DNA from: Bradyrhizobium diazoefficiens USDA 110
Lineage (GTDB): Bacteria > Pseudomonadota > Alphaproteobacteria > Rhizobiales > Xanthobacteraceae
Direction of reading: 5' to 3'
DNA: 64,000 nt
NCBI RefSeq assembly: GCF_000011365.1
Contig: NC_004463.1
Span: 4,078,001-4,142,000, forward strand
Position numbers and translations under genes: made by a program. How positions within the stretch are numbered: position 1 is the stretch's first letter; each line of letters opens with the position of its first letter. Below, piece after piece: positions 43,417-53,591 of this stretch. The notes beneath the pieces were generated by a model. The model did no database searches. It worked only from the letters and a program-made list of their open reading frames with translations, and was not told the origin of the DNA.

Positions 43417-44019
43417 GCACCCATCCCTGTGATGTGCCAGAGCCAAACATGCCGGCGGCTTCGCTCAAACTGCATGATACGTCTCGACTTGCGCAAGCAA
43501 TCGCGTGCCAACAATGGAGTCTCGCGCGCTTGGTCGCTGACATTCAGTTATCGCGATGACACGCGTCAACCTGATTTGTAATCGCGTTGTTCTCACTTGC
43601 GGATGCTCCAGTCCCCGCGGGCCGGGTGACGGCATCGCCTGGCATTCGGAACCTTCCGTCAGGTCGGTCCGATATTTCGGGCGGTCGCTCTGGCCGGTTT
43701 TCCGGAGCTTCAGACGGATCCGGCCTGAACGCCGTCGCGGGAGCAATCAGCAATCCGGTAAAACCAAGCAAATTGAACGACATCGCTGGGAATACCGTAC
43801 TTTCCGTGGGCTGGCATGAATGCTGCTTAATGATCTGTCAAAAGAAGCGACAGCTCTAAAATAAACCGTGCGAGGGGACGTTCAGATGCCAGCCAACATT
43901 CAACTCACGACCTAAAGCGACCGGGATATCGACCGTTCGGCATTGCGCGCGTCCGCATGAACGCGGGCCGCAATGAACCTTGGCGCTCGACTTCGGCTTG
44001 GCATGCAATGGAGAAGGTA
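43417..44019. other. 0.6-kb divergent intergenic region lipA / aceE
   Basis: No credible gene; short frames here lack start signals. It holds a sigma-54 promoter candidate (43812-43827) reading toward aceE and a dyad CGGAA-CC-TTCCG at 43647-43658 that could be an upstream activator site. Confidence 0.5.
43812..43827 (+). promoter_or_regulatory. candidate sigma-54 (-24/-12) promoter of aceE cluster
   Basis: TGGCATG-AATG-CTGCT matches the sigma-54 consensus TGGCACG-N4-TTGCW at all but two positions and has the required GG-N10-GC spacing. It lies about 190 bp before the aceE start. The cluster itself encodes a sigma-54 activator (DctD). Confidence 0.5.
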
Positions 44020-46706
44020 ATGACGATCGCGGACGCTCACGATCAGGACCCGCAGGAAACCCGGGAATGGCTTGATGCCCTGTCGGCGGTCCGCGGGCAC
44101 CGCGGCAATGAACGCGCCGAGTTCGTCGTCAATGCGATGCTCGATGCGGCGCGACACAGCGGCCTTCAGATCGAACAGTCGCTGACGACGCCTTATTGCA
44201 ATACAATCCAGCCGGATCAGCAACCTGCGCTGCCGGGCGACCGCGCGATCGAGCACAAGCTTCGCTCCATCATCCGCTGGAATGCGCTGGCGATTATTCT
44301 GCGCGCCAACAAGGAAAGTTCGGAGCTCGGCGGCCACATCGCGAGCTTCCAGTCCGCTGCGACGCTCTACGACATCGGCTTCGGCCATTTCTGGCACGCG
44401 CCGACCGATGCCCATGGCGGCGATCTGATTTTCGTTCAGGGACATTGTTCGCCCGGCATCTACGCGCGCGCCTTTCTCGAGGGGCGGTTGAGCGAGGAGC
44501 AACTTCTCAGCTTCCGGCAGGAGACGAGCGGCAAGGGGTTGTCGAGTTATCCGCATCCTTGGCTGATGCCGGATTTCTGGCAGTTCCCGACGGTGTCGAT
44601 GGGCCTGGGGCCGCTGATGGCGATCTATCAGGCGCGGTTCCTGAAATATCTCGAGAACCGCAAGCTGGCCGAGACGTCCAACCGGAAGGTCTGGGCGTTC
44701 ATGGGCGACGGCGAAACCGACGAGCCGGAATCGCTCGGCGCCATCTCACTCGCCGGCCGCGAGAACCTCGACAATCTGATCTTCGTCATCAACTGCAACC
44801 TGCAGCGGCTCGACGGACCCGTTCGGGGCAACGGCAAGATCGTTCAGGAGCTCGAAAGCGTATTCCGCGGTGCGGGCTGGAACGTCATCAAGGTGCTATG
44901 GGCTCCGGGTGGGACCGCCTGCTGGAAAAGGACAAGAGCGGGCGGCTGCTCAGGCTCATGGAAGAATGCGTCGACGGCGAATACCAGGACTTCAAAAGCA
45001 AGAGCGGCGCCTACATTCGCGAACACTTCTTCGGCAAGTACGAGGAAACGAAGCAACTCGTATCTGATATGAGCGACGACGAGATCTGGCAGCTCGCGCG
45101 CGGCGGCCATGATCCCGAGAAGGTCTTCGCCGCCTACACCGCCGCCGTAAACCACAAGGGCCAGCCAACGGTCATTCTGCCGAAAACCGTCAAGGGGTAC
45201 GGCATGGGCGAATCCGGCGAAGGCCAGATGATCGCCCATCAGGCGAAGAAGATGACGCAGGACGCGCTGCGTGGCTTTCGTGATCGCTTCCAGGTGCCGG
45301 TCGCCGACGCGGACCTTGCCAAGGTGCCTTTCCTCCGGCTGCCGGAAGATAGTCCGGAAATGAAGTATTTCCGGGCGCAGCGTGAAAAGCTCGGCGGCTA
45401 CCTGCCGCAACGCCGGCGGAAATCCGCGTCCTTGCAAATTCCACCGCTCTCGACGTTCCAGCGCTTGCTCGAAAATACCGGCGACCGCGAGATCTCGACG
45501 ACGATGGCCTTCGTGCAGTTGCTCGGCACCCTTGTGCGCGACAAGGTGATCGGCAAGCACATCGTGCCGATCGTGCCGGACGAATCTCGCACCTTTGGCA
45601 TGGAGGGCATGTTCCGGCAACTCGGCATCTATTCGTCAGTCGGCCAGCTCTACAGGCCGCAGGATGCCGACCAGCTGATGTACTACCGCGAAGACAAGAG
45701 CGGGCAGGTATTCCAGGAGGGCATCAACGAAGGCGGTGCGATGTCGAGTTGGATTGTCGCGGCAACGTCTTACTCGACGAACAACGTGCCGATGATCCCG
45801 TTCTACATCTACTACTCGATGTTTGGCCTGCAGCGTGTCGGCGATCTCGCCTGGCTTGCAGGCGACATGCGCGCACGCGGCTTCCTACTCGGCGGCACGG
45901 CCGGCCGAACTACGCTAAACGGCGAAGGCTTGCAGCACGAGGACGGCCACAGCCACGTGCTCGCGGCCACGATCCCGAACTGCATCTCCTACGATCCGAC
46001 CTTCGCCTATGAAGTCGTGACCATCGTGCGCGAAGGCATGCGCCGCATGTATGAGGCGCAGGAGGACGTCTACTACTACCTCACTCTGATGAACGAGAAC
46101 TATCCGCATCCAGCGCTGGCCGATGCAGGCGAAGGGGCGGAGGAGGGGATTCTCAAGGGACTCTATCTCCTGAAAAACGGAGGCGAGACCGCGAAGAAGG
46201 GCCTCCGCGTCCAGCTAGTCGGGTCGGGCACGATCCTGCGCGAGGTGATCGCGGCCGCCCATCTGCTCAAGGCAGACTTCGGCGTGGCCGCGGACGTCTG
46301 GAGCGCAACCAGCTTCAACGAGCTGCGTCGCGATGGCATGGCGGCGGAGCGCTGGAACCTGCTGCATCCGACCGAGCCACGTCGCGAGAGCTGGGTTGAA
46401 TCGCAGCTCAAGGGACATCCGGGGCCGGTCGTGGCGTCCACCGATTATATGCGCAACTACCCCGACCAGATCCGGGAATATGTACAGGCGGCGGGGCACC
46501 GCTACGTCGTGCTCGGCACCGACGGGTTCGGCCGTAGCGACTATCGCGTGAAGCTGCGCAAATTCTTCGAGGTCGACCGGCACTACGTCGCGGTCGCCGC
46601 CCTCAAGGCGCTCGCCGATGAGGGAGCGATCAAGCCCGCGGTCGTGGCCGAGGCCATCGCCAAATATCAAATCGATGCCGGGCGCGCCGCGCCGTGGACC
46701 GTGTGA
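44020..46706 (+). pseudogene. aceE: pyruvate dehydrogenase E1 (homodimeric AceE), frameshifted
   Basis: ATG 44020 follows GGAGAAGG. The product is about 895 aa if repaired, the usual length for single-chain E1. The TPP-binding segment is AFMGDGETDEPES with the NCN motif in VINCNLQRLDGP; FGHFWHAPTDAHGGD and STTMAFVQLLG lie in the expected places. The frame changes once at the GGG at 44900-44902. Adding one G gives VLWGSGWDRLLEKDKSGRLL, the conserved sequence. E1 decarboxylates pyruvate and acetylates the E2 lipoyl group. A true break would inactivate the complex, yet aceF and lpdA are intact, so sequence error is likely. It is the first gene of the metabolic cluster. Confidence 0.9.
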
Positions 46707-46729
46707 GGCTGGGAGCCGAGGGCAGAGCA

Positions 46730-48298
46730 ATGAGTGGGCTGATCGACATCAAGGTTCCCGATATCGGCGACTTCAAGGACGTCCCGGTGATCGAGGTCTT
46801 CGTCAAGCCGGGCGACAAGGTAAAGGCCGAGGACCCGCTGGTCGCGCTCGAGTCCGACAAGGCGACCATGGAAGTGCCGTCACCGCGCGATGGCGTGGTG
46901 AAGTCCGTGGTCGTCAAGGTTGGCGACAAGGTAAGCGAAGGTGCGGTGATCGTGCAATTCGAGGGCGCGGGCGCCGAGCAGGCCGAAACGCGCCCGGTCG
47001 TCAGTGCGCCGCCGTCGCCGGTCAGCGCGCCGGCCGGTGTGGCCGAGGTACGCGTCCCCGACATTGGTGACTTCAAGGACGTGCCGGTCATCGAAATCTT
47101 CGTGAAGCCCGGCGATAGCGTCAAGGCGGAGGATCCGCTGATTGCGCTCGAATCGGACAAGGCAACGATGGAAGTGCCGGCTCCGCTCTCGGGTACGGTG
47201 CGCGAGATCAAGGTGAAGACGGGTGACAAGGTCAGCGAGGGCGCGATTATCCTCGTGCTCGCGACCGGTGACGCATCCGCTGCGGCGAACGCTGCCGCGC
47301 CCGCACTGGCACCCGCATCACAGGCGACAGCCGCGGCATTGGCGGTGCAAGCCGCCGGGGTCGACGAACAAGCCTTCGCGCTGGCCTATGCCGGTCCGGC
47401 GGTGCGCAAGTTGGCGCGCGAGATGGGCGTCGATCTCGGCAAGATCAAGGGCTCGGGCAATCACGGCCGGATTGTGCGTGAGGACGTCGAGGCCTCTGCC
47501 AAGGGTGGTGCGCCCGCCGCCAAGCCGCAGGCTGCGGCGGCGAGCGGAGGCGGTGTCGGCAGCATCGATCTTCTGCCCTGGCCCAAGATCGATTTCGCGA
47601 AGTTCGGGCCGGTCGAGCGCAAGGAGCTCGGCCGCATCAAGAAGATCTCGGCAGCCAATCTGCATCGCAACTGGGTCGTCATTCCGCACGTCACAACTCA
47701 TGACGAGGCCGACATCACCGAACTCGAGCAGTTCCGGGTCAAGATGAACAAGGAGCTGGAGAAGAGCGGCGTCAAGCTCTCGCTGCTGCCGTTCATGGTG
47801 AAAGCGGCCGTTGCGGCGTTGAAAAAGTTTCCGGAGTTCAACGCCAGCCTCGACGGCGACACCCTGGTCTACAAGAATTACTGGCACATCGGCTTTGCAG
47901 CGGACACGCCGAACGGACTGATGGTGCCTGTCATCCGCGATGCCGACAAGAAGTCGTTGCCGGAGATCGCCAACGAGATGAACGCGCTCGCCAAGCTTGC
48001 GCGCGAGGGCAAGATCAAGCCGGACCAGATGCAAGGGGGCACTTTCTCGATCTCGTCGCTCGGCGGCATCGGCGGCATCTACTTCACGCCGATCATCAAC
48101 GCGCCGGAAGTCGCGATCATGGGCGTATGCAAGGGATACTGGAAGCAGCATTCGCCTGACGGCAAGACTTGGGCCTCGCGCCTTACCTTGCCGTTATCGC
48201 TGTCCTGGGATCACCGGGTCATCGACGGCGCGGCCGCCGCCCGCTTCAACGTCTACTTCGCCAGCGTGCTCGCCGATTTGCGGCGGGTGCTGTTCTGA
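46730..48298 (+). CDS. aceF: dihydrolipoamide acetyltransferase (PDH E2)
   Basis: The product is 522 aa from ATG 46730. Two lipoyl domains (residues ~5-80 and ~118-192) each carry [10 protein letters not shown] with the lipoyl Lys, separated by an Ala/Pro linker. A peripheral-subunit-binding domain follows ([33 protein letters not shown]). The catalytic domain ends with [17 protein letters not shown], containing the active-site His. E2 forms the core of the PDH complex and transfers acetyl to CoA. It is 23 bp after aceE and 17 bp before lpdA, so it is part of one operon. Confidence 0.95.
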   Translation: MSGLIDIKVPDIGDFKDVPVIEVFVKPGDKVKAEDPLVALESDKATMEVPSPRDGVVKSVVVKVGDKVSEGAVIVQFEGAGAEQAETRPVVSAPPSPVSAPAGVAEVRVPDIGDFKDVPVIEIFVKPGDSVKAEDPLIALESDKATMEVPAPLSGTVREIKVKTGDKVSEGAIILVLATGDASAAANAAAPALAPASQATAAALAVQAAGVDEQAFALAYAGPAVRKLAREMGVDLGKIKGSGNHGRIVREDVEASAKGGAPAAKPQAAAASGGGVGSIDLLPWPKIDFAKFGPVERKELGRIKKISAANLHRNWVVIPHVTTHDEADITELEQFRVKMNKELEKSGVKLSLLPFMVKAAVAALKKFPEFNASLDGDTLVYKNYWHIGFAADTPNGLMVPVIRDADKKSLPEIANEMNALAKLAREGKIKPDQMQGGTFSISSLGGIGGIYFTPIINAPEVAIMGVCKGYWKQHSPDGKTWASRLTLPLSLSWDHRVIDGAAAARFNVYFASVLADLRRVLF

Positions 48299-48315
48299 GT
48301 TCGGGGGAGAGCAGC

Positions 48316-50061
48316 ATGGCTCAGCAGATCGAAGTGAAGGTTCCTGACATCGGCGACTTCAAGGACGTCGCGGTGATCGAGGTCATGGTGAAGCCCGGCG
48401 AGACCGTGGCGGTCGACACCAGCCTCATCATGGTCGAGTCCGACAAGGCGTCGATGGAGATCCCGTCCTCGCATGCCGGAATCGTCAAGGAGGTCAAAGT
48501 CAGGGTTGGCGACAAGGTCAGTGAAGGCTCGATCATCCTCGTGCTGGAGACTGCGGGGGCCGCGGCCGCTCCGCCGCCTGCGCCGGCGTCAAAGCCTGCC
48601 GCTACGTCGTCCGCAGCTGCGCCTGTCCCGGCATCTCATTCCGGCAAGGCGGATATCGAATGCGAGATGCTGGTGCTCGGCGCCGGGCCCGGCGGCTATT
48701 CGGCCGCTTTCCGCGCCGCCGATCTCGGCATGAAGACCGTGCTGGTTGAGCGTTACGACACGCTCGGCGGCGTCTGTCTCAATGTCGGCTGCATTCCAAG
48801 CAAGGCGTTGCTGCATACGGCGTCCGTCGTCGATGAGGTCAAGCATCTCCCGGACCACGGAATCTCGTTTGGTGCGCCGCAGATCGACCTCGACAAGCTG
48901 CGCGGGTTCAAGGACGGCGTGATCAAGAAGCTGACCGGTGGTCTCGCCGGGATGGCCAAGGCCCGCAAGGTCGAGGTGGTGACCGGCGTCGGTGCCTTCC
49001 TCGATCCGCATCATCTTGAAGTGGTCACTGCGGGCGGCAAGAAGACGATCAAGTTCGCCAAGGCGATCATCGCTGCTGGCAGCCAGGCGGTGAAGCTGCC
49101 GTTCCTGCCCGAGGATCCGCGCATCGTCGACTCGACGGGCGCATTGCTGCTGAAGTCGATCCCGAAGCGCATGCTGGTGATCGGCGGCGGCATCATCGGG
49201 CTCGAGATGGCGACGGTCTATTCGGCGCTTGGCGCGCGCATCGACGTGGTCGAAATGCTCGACGGCCTGATGCAGGGCGCCGACCGTGACCTGGTCAAGG
49301 TCTGGGAGAAGATGAACGCGAAGCGTTTCGACAAGGCGATGCTGAAGACCAAAACCGTCGGCGCGAAGGCGACCGAGGCCGGAATCGAGGTCAGCTTCGA
49401 GGGCGAGCAGGCGCCGTCCGGGTCGCAGGTCTATGACCTCGTTCTGGTAGCCGTCGGCCGAAGCCCGAACGGCAAGAAGATCGGCGCCGAGAAGGCTGGT
49501 GTCGCGGTGACCGATCGCGGCTTCATTGACGTCGACAAGCAAATGCGTACCAACGTGGCGCACATCTTTGCGATCGGCGACATCGTGGGCCAGCCGATGC
49601 TGGCGCACAAGGCCGTGCATGAAGGCCATGTGGCTGCCGAAGTCGCCCATGGCGAAAAATCCTATTTCGACGCGCGACAGATCCCGTCGGTCGCCTATAC
49701 CGATCCCGAAGTCGCCTGGGCCGGCAAGACCGAGGACGAGTGCAAGGCCGAGGGCATTAAGTTTGGCAAATCGGTCTTCCCGTGGGCGGCGTCCGGCCGC
49801 GCCATCGCCAATGGCCGCGACGAGGGTTTCACAAAGCTGTTGTTCGACACGGCGACGCATCGCGTCATCGGCGGCGGGATCGTCGGCACGCATGCGGGCG
49901 ATCTGATCAGCGAGGTCTGCCTTGCGATCGAAATGGGGTGTGAGCCGGCCGATATCGGCAAGACCATTCATCCGCATCCGACGCTCGGCGAGTCCATCGG
50001 AATGGCAGCGGAGGTCTTTGAGGGCCACTGCACCGATCTGCCGCCGCAGAAGAAGAAATAG
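48316..50061 (+). CDS. lpdA: dihydrolipoamide dehydrogenase (E3) with N-terminal lipoyl domain
   Basis: The product is 581 aa from ATG 48316 (GGGGGAG upstream). Residues ~1-80 are a lipoyl domain with [10 protein letters not shown]. After an Ala/Pro linker comes the flavoprotein: FAD motif [18 protein letters not shown], redox disulphide [16 protein letters not shown] motif [19 protein letters not shown] and C-terminal His-Glu motif HPHPTLGES. It reoxidises dihydrolipoyl groups of E2 using NAD. E3 proteins with their own lipoyl domain are known in several proteobacteria and may swing lipoyl arms within the complex. It ends 45 bp before dctA. Confidence 0.95.
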   Translation: MAQQIEVKVPDIGDFKDVAVIEVMVKPGETVAVDTSLIMVESDKASMEIPSSHAGIVKEVKVRVGDKVSEGSIILVLETAGAAAAPPPAPASKPAATSSAAAPVPASHSGKADIECEMLVLGAGPGGYSAAFRAADLGMKTVLVERYDTLGGVCLNVGCIPSKALLHTASVVDEVKHLPDHGISFGAPQIDLDKLRGFKDGVIKKLTGGLAGMAKARKVEVVTGVGAFLDPHHLEVVTAGGKKTIKFAKAIIAAGSQAVKLPFLPEDPRIVDSTGALLLKSIPKRMLVIGGGIIGLEMATVYSALGARIDVVEMLDGLMQGADRDLVKVWEKMNAKRFDKAMLKTKTVGAKATEAGIEVSFEGEQAPSGSQVYDLVLVAVGRSPNGKKIGAEKAGVAVTDRGFIDVDKQMRTNVAHIFAIGDIVGQPMLAHKAVHEGHVAAEVAHGEKSYFDARQIPSVAYTDPEVAWAGKTEDECKAEGIKFGKSVFPWAASGRAIANGRDEGFTKLLFDTATHRVIGGGIVGTHAGDLISEVCLAIEMGCEPADIGKTIHPHPTLGESIGMAAEVFEGHCTDLPPQKKK

Positions 50062-50106
50062 CGCGGCCTGCTAACGCAGGCACAGCGAGATCAGGGAGAA
50101 AACACA

Positions 50107-51441
50107 GTGTCCGCAACAATCACTGCGACCTCTGCAACGGCGACTGCGACGCAGAAGAAGCCGTTCTATCGGATCCTCTATGTTCAGGTTCTCGCGGCGA
50201 TCGTGCTCGGCGTCATCGTCGGCTGGCTTTGGCCGGATATCGGCAAGAACGACTGGATCAAGGCGATGGGCGACGGGTTCGTCAAGCTCATCAAGATGGC
50301 CATTGCGCCGATCATCTTCTGTACGGTCGTCTCCGGCATTGCGCACATTTCCGAAGTGAAAAAGGTCGGCCGCGTCGCGGTCAAGGCGCTCGTCTACTTC
50401 GAGGTCGTTTCGACCTTTGCCCTGGCGTTGGGCTTGGTCGTCGCCAACGTGCTGCGTCCGGGAGCGGGTTTCCAGGGGCAGTCGAATGCTGCGGCCGTCG
50501 CCGGTTATGCGAAACAGGCGAGCGAGATGAAGTCGGTGGACTTCGTCCTCCACATCATCCCGGACACGGTGGTCGGGGCCTTCGCGCAAGGTGAGATCCT
50601 GCAGGTCCTGCTGTTCGCCATCCTGTTCGGCTTTGCGCTGATGGGGCTCGGCGAGCGGGCTCATACCGTCCGCTCGTTCGTGGACGATGTCGCCCACGCG
50701 ATGTTCGGCGTCATCTCGATCGTGGTCAAGGTCGCGCCCATCGGTGCCTTTGGTGCGATGGCCTATACGATCGGTCGCTATGGCCCCCAGGCGCTCGGCA
50801 ATCTCGCCGGCCTGATCGCGACTTTCTATCTCACTGCGTTTCTGTTCGTGGTCGTTGGTCTCGGGATCATCGCCCGTATCGCCGGCTTCTCGATCTTCAA
50901 GTTCCTTAAATACATCAAGGATGAGCTGCTGATCGTGCTCGGCACGTCGTCCTCGGAGAGCGCTCTTCCGCAGATGATGGAGAAGCTGGAGATTCTCGGT
51001 TGTTCGAAGTCCGTCGTCGGACTGGTCGTGCCGACCGGCTACTCGTTCAATCTTGACGGAACCAACATCTACATGACGCTGGCGACGCTTTTCATCGCCC
51101 AAGCGATGAACGTCGATCTCTCGTTCGGTGAGCAGATGACGATCCTCGTCGTTGCGATGCTGACGTCGAAGGGCGCTTCCGGCATCACGGGCGCGGGCTT
51201 CATCACGCTTGCCGGTACGCTCGCCGCGGTCAGGCCCGAGTTGCTTCCCGGCATGGCGATCGTGCTCGGCATCGACAAGTTCATGAGCGAGTGCCGGGCC
51301 CTGACGAACCTGTGCGGCAATGGCGTTGCCTGCGTCGTCGTCGCCTGGTGGGAGGGTGAGCTCGACCGCGAGAAGCTGCGCGTCGCACTCGATCGCAACG
51401 TCGATCCGACCGACCTCGAGGTCGCCGTAACGACGGGCTAA
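50107..51441 (+). CDS. dctA: C4-dicarboxylate transport protein DctA
   Basis: This 444-aa protein starts at GTG 50107, with AGGGAG about 8 bases upstream. It is a sodium- or proton-coupled dicarboxylate symporter of the DAACS family with eight membrane helices and two re-entrant loops. Signature segments include [40 protein letters not shown] (HP1 serine loop), [20 protein letters not shown] and [20 protein letters not shown]. It imports succinate, malate and fumarate, the carbon supply of bacteroids in nodules. It is unusual to find it inside a PDH/PHB operon rather than next to dctBD, which lie 8 kb downstream. Confidence 0.95.
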   Translation: MSATITATSATATATQKKPFYRILYVQVLAAIVLGVIVGWLWPDIGKNDWIKAMGDGFVKLIKMAIAPIIFCTVVSGIAHISEVKKVGRVAVKALVYFEVVSTFALALGLVVANVLRPGAGFQGQSNAAAVAGYAKQASEMKSVDFVLHIIPDTVVGAFAQGEILQVLLFAILFGFALMGLGERAHTVRSFVDDVAHAMFGVISIVVKVAPIGAFGAMAYTIGRYGPQALGNLAGLIATFYLTAFLFVVVGLGIIARIAGFSIFKFLKYIKDELLIVLGTSSSESALPQMMEKLEILGCSKSVVGLVVPTGYSFNLDGTNIYMTLATLFIAQAMNVDLSFGEQMTILVVAMLTSKGASGITGAGFITLAGTLAAVRPELLPGMAIVLGIDKFMSECRALTNLCGNGVACVVVAWWEGELDREKLRVALDRNVDPTDLEVAVTTG

Positions 51442-51501
51442 GGGCACGATGGTGCCAACCGATCACCGCCCGGACATCACGGGCTATCAAGGGAGTTGGT
51501 C

Positions 51502-52674
51502 ATGACGGATGTGGTAATTGTCTCCGCGGCGCGGACGCCAGTCGGTTCCTTCAACGGGGCGTTCGGCGCGCTGTCCGCACACGAGCTCGGAGCTGTCGCA
51601 ATCAAAGGCGCCCTGGATCGCGCGAAGGTCTCGCCCGAGGATGTCGATGAAGTCATCCTGGGGCAGGTGCTATCCGGTGGTGAGGGGCAGAACCCCGCGC
51701 GGCAGGCCGCGATGGCGGCCGGCATTCCGCAGGAGAAAACGGCATGGGGCATGAACCAGCTCTGCGGCTCGGGCCTGCGGTCGGTCGCGCTTGGGCTGCA
51801 GCAGATCGCCAATGGTGATGCCAGGATCATCGTCGCCGGCGGCATGGAGTCCATGTCGATGGCGCCGCATCTGTCGCATCTGCGGAACGGCACCAAGATG
51901 GGCGACGTCAAGTTCGTCGACTCCATGCTGAAGGACGGCCTTATGGACGCCTTCCGCGGCTATCACATGGGCGTCACGGCAGAGAACATCGCGGCCAGAT
52001 GGCAGATCACCCGCGAGGAGCAGGATGCGTTCGCGACCAGCTCGCAGAACAAGGCCGAGGATGCGCAGAAGGGCGGCCGGTTCAAGGATGAGATCGTTCC
52101 GGTCACCGTCAAGACCAGGAAGGGCGACGTCGTCGTCGACCAGGATGAATATATCCGCCCCGGCACGACGCAGGAGTCGCTGGCCAAGCTGAAGCCCGCT
52201 TTCAACAAGGAAGGTTCGGTGACGGCGGGCAACGCTTCGGGCCTCAACGACGGCGCGGCCGCTCTGGTGTTGATGAGCGCGGACGAAGCCAGCAAGCGCG
52301 GCCTGGCGCCTCTTGCCAGGATCGTCTCGTGGGCCACGGCCGGCGTCGATCCGGCGGTGATGGGTTCGGGGCCGATTCCGGCCTCGCGCAAGGCGCTGGA
52401 AAAGGCTGGCTGGAGGGTCAAAGATCTCGACCTCGTCGAGGCCAACGAAGCCTTTGCGGCCCAGGCCATCGCCGTCAACAAGGACATGGGCTGGGATCCG
52501 TCGATCGTGAACGTGAACGGCGGCGCCATCGCCATCGGCCATCCGATCGGTGCATCCGGCGCCCGCGTGCTGACGACGCTGCTGTTCGAGATGCAGAAGC
52601 GGGGTGCGAAGAAGGGGCTTGCCACGTTGTGCATCGGCGGCGGCATGGGTGTCGCCCTAACGGTCGAACGCTAG
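51502..52674 (+). CDS. phaA: acetyl-CoA acetyltransferase (beta-ketothiolase) PhaA
   Basis: The product is 390 aa from ATG 51502, with GGGAG upstream. It is a thiolase with the acyl-enzyme Cys in [18 protein letters not shown], the active-site His in [20 protein letters not shown] and the proton-donor Cys in [13 protein letters not shown]. It condenses two acetyl-CoA to acetoacetyl-CoA, the first step of polyhydroxybutyrate synthesis. Followed by phaB and, further on, phaC, this is the biosynthetic rather than the degradative thiolase. The 123-bp gap to phaB contains hairpins. Confidence 0.95.
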   Translation: MTDVVIVSAARTPVGSFNGAFGALSAHELGAVAIKGALDRAKVSPEDVDEVILGQVLSGGEGQNPARQAAMAAGIPQEKTAWGMNQLCGSGLRSVALGLQQIANGDARIIVAGGMESMSMAPHLSHLRNGTKMGDVKFVDSMLKDGLMDAFRGYHMGVTAENIAARWQITREEQDAFATSSQNKAEDAQKGGRFKDEIVPVTVKTRKGDVVVDQDEYIRPGTTQESLAKLKPAFNKEGSVTAGNASGLNDGAAALVLMSADEASKRGLAPLARIVSWATAGVDPAVMGSGPIPASRKALEKAGWRVKDLDLVEANEAFAAQAIAVNKDMGWDPSIVNVNGGAIAIGHPIGASGARVLTTLLFEMQKRGAKKGLATLCIGGGMGVALTVER

Positions 52675-52708
52675 AAGAGCAAAGCCGGTTTTTAGAACCG
52701 GAGAGAAT

Positions 52709-52733
52709 CGCGGACGGCACCACGCCGTTCGCG
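52709..52733 (+). terminator. hairpin between phaA and phaB
   Basis: CGCGGACGGC and GCCGTTCGCG form a 10-bp stem with one G-U pair and a 5-base loop. A smaller hairpin (CCGGTT/AACCGG) lies at 52685-52701. There is no U-tract, so it is more likely an mRNA stability or attenuation structure than a full stop. Confidence 0.4.
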
Positions 52734-52797
52734 AACGACAACGGCTGGCCGAGCGCCGGCAAATAGAGATTGAACCGACCAGGATCAGGAGGAGATC

Positions 52798-53523
52798 ATG
52801 TCCAGAGTTGCGGTGGTGACCGGCGGAACGCGCGGTATCGGCGAGGCGATTTCGATCGCGCTCAAGGCGGCCGGCTACAAGGTAGCGGCGAGCTATGCCG
52901 GTAACGACGAGGCGGCTGCGAAGTTCAAGAGCCAGACCGGCATCAACGTCTACAAATGGGACGTCTCGAACTACGACGCCTGTGCCGCGGGTCTCAAACA
53001 GGTCGAGGCTGACCTTGGTCCGGTGGACGTGCTGGTCAACAATGCCGGCATCACCAAGGACGGCATGTTCCACAAGATGACGCCGGAGCAATGGTACGCG
53101 GTCATCAACACCAATTTGAACTCGCTGTTCAACATGACGCGGCCAGTGTGGGAAGGCATGCGCGAGCGCAAGTTCGGCCGGGTGATTTGCATCTCCTCGA
53201 TCAATGGTCAGAAGGGCCAGATGGGCCAGGTCAATTATTCCGCCGCCAAGGCAGGTGATATCGGCTTCGTGAAGGCGCTGGCTCAGGAAGGGGCTCGCGC
53301 CGGCATCACCGTCAACACGATCTGCCCCGGCTATATCGCGACCGAGATGGTCAAGGCGATCAATCCGGAGATCGTAGCCAAGAACATCCTGCCCCAGATT
53401 CCGGTCGGTCGCCTCGGCGAACCACACGAGATCGCGCGCACGGTCGTGTTCCTCGCCTCCGACGATGCCGGCTTCATCACGGGATCGACGATCTCGGCGA
53501 ATGGCGGCCAGCACATGATCTGA
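52798..53523 (+). CDS. phaB: acetoacetyl-CoA reductase PhaB
   Basis: This 241-aa short-chain dehydrogenase has AGGAGG before ATG 52798. The Rossmann motif is VVTGGTRGIGEAIS, the catalytic serine ISSINGQKGQMGQVNYSAAK with YxxxK, and the NNAG motif VLVNNAGITKDG. The C-terminal FITGSTISANGGQHM is typical of PhaB. It reduces acetoacetyl-CoA to (R)-3-hydroxybutyryl-CoA with NADPH, the PHB monomer step. NADP-linked malic enzyme encoded next could supply NADPH. A strong hairpin follows the gene. Confidence 0.95.
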   Translation: MSRVAVVTGGTRGIGEAISIALKAAGYKVAASYAGNDEAAAKFKSQTGINVYKWDVSNYDACAAGLKQVEADLGPVDVLVNNAGITKDGMFHKMTPEQWYAVINTNLNSLFNMTRPVWEGMRERKFGRVICISSINGQKGQMGQVNYSAAKAGDIGFVKALAQEGARAGITVNTICPGYIATEMVKAINPEIVAKNILPQIPVGRLGEPHEIARTVVFLASDDAGFITGSTISANGGQHMI

Positions 53524-53540
53524 GGCCGCTTGAGAGCAGA

Positions 53541-53563
53541 GGGAGGCCGCGTATCGGCCTCCC
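53541..53563 (+). terminator. hairpin terminator after phaB
   Basis: GGGAGGCCG and CGGCCTCCC form a perfect 9-bp GC stem with loop CGTAT, 18 bp after the phaB stop and 28 bp before maeB. There is no U-tract. It may mark the end of an aceE-phaB transcript or lower expression of maeB onward. Confidence 0.6.
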
Positions 53564-53591
53564 GAACGAGGGAATCAAGTCGAGGGATACG

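Noticed and set aside
48589..50028. 479-codon minus-strand frame opposite lpdA
   Set aside because: lpdA shows all catalytic motifs on the plus strand; the antisense frame has none.
51443..51456. Possible sigma-54 promoter or terminator between dctA and phaA (GGCAC-GATG-GTGCC)
   Set aside because: The GG to GC spacing is one base short for sigma-54, and the 5-bp stem is too weak for a terminator.
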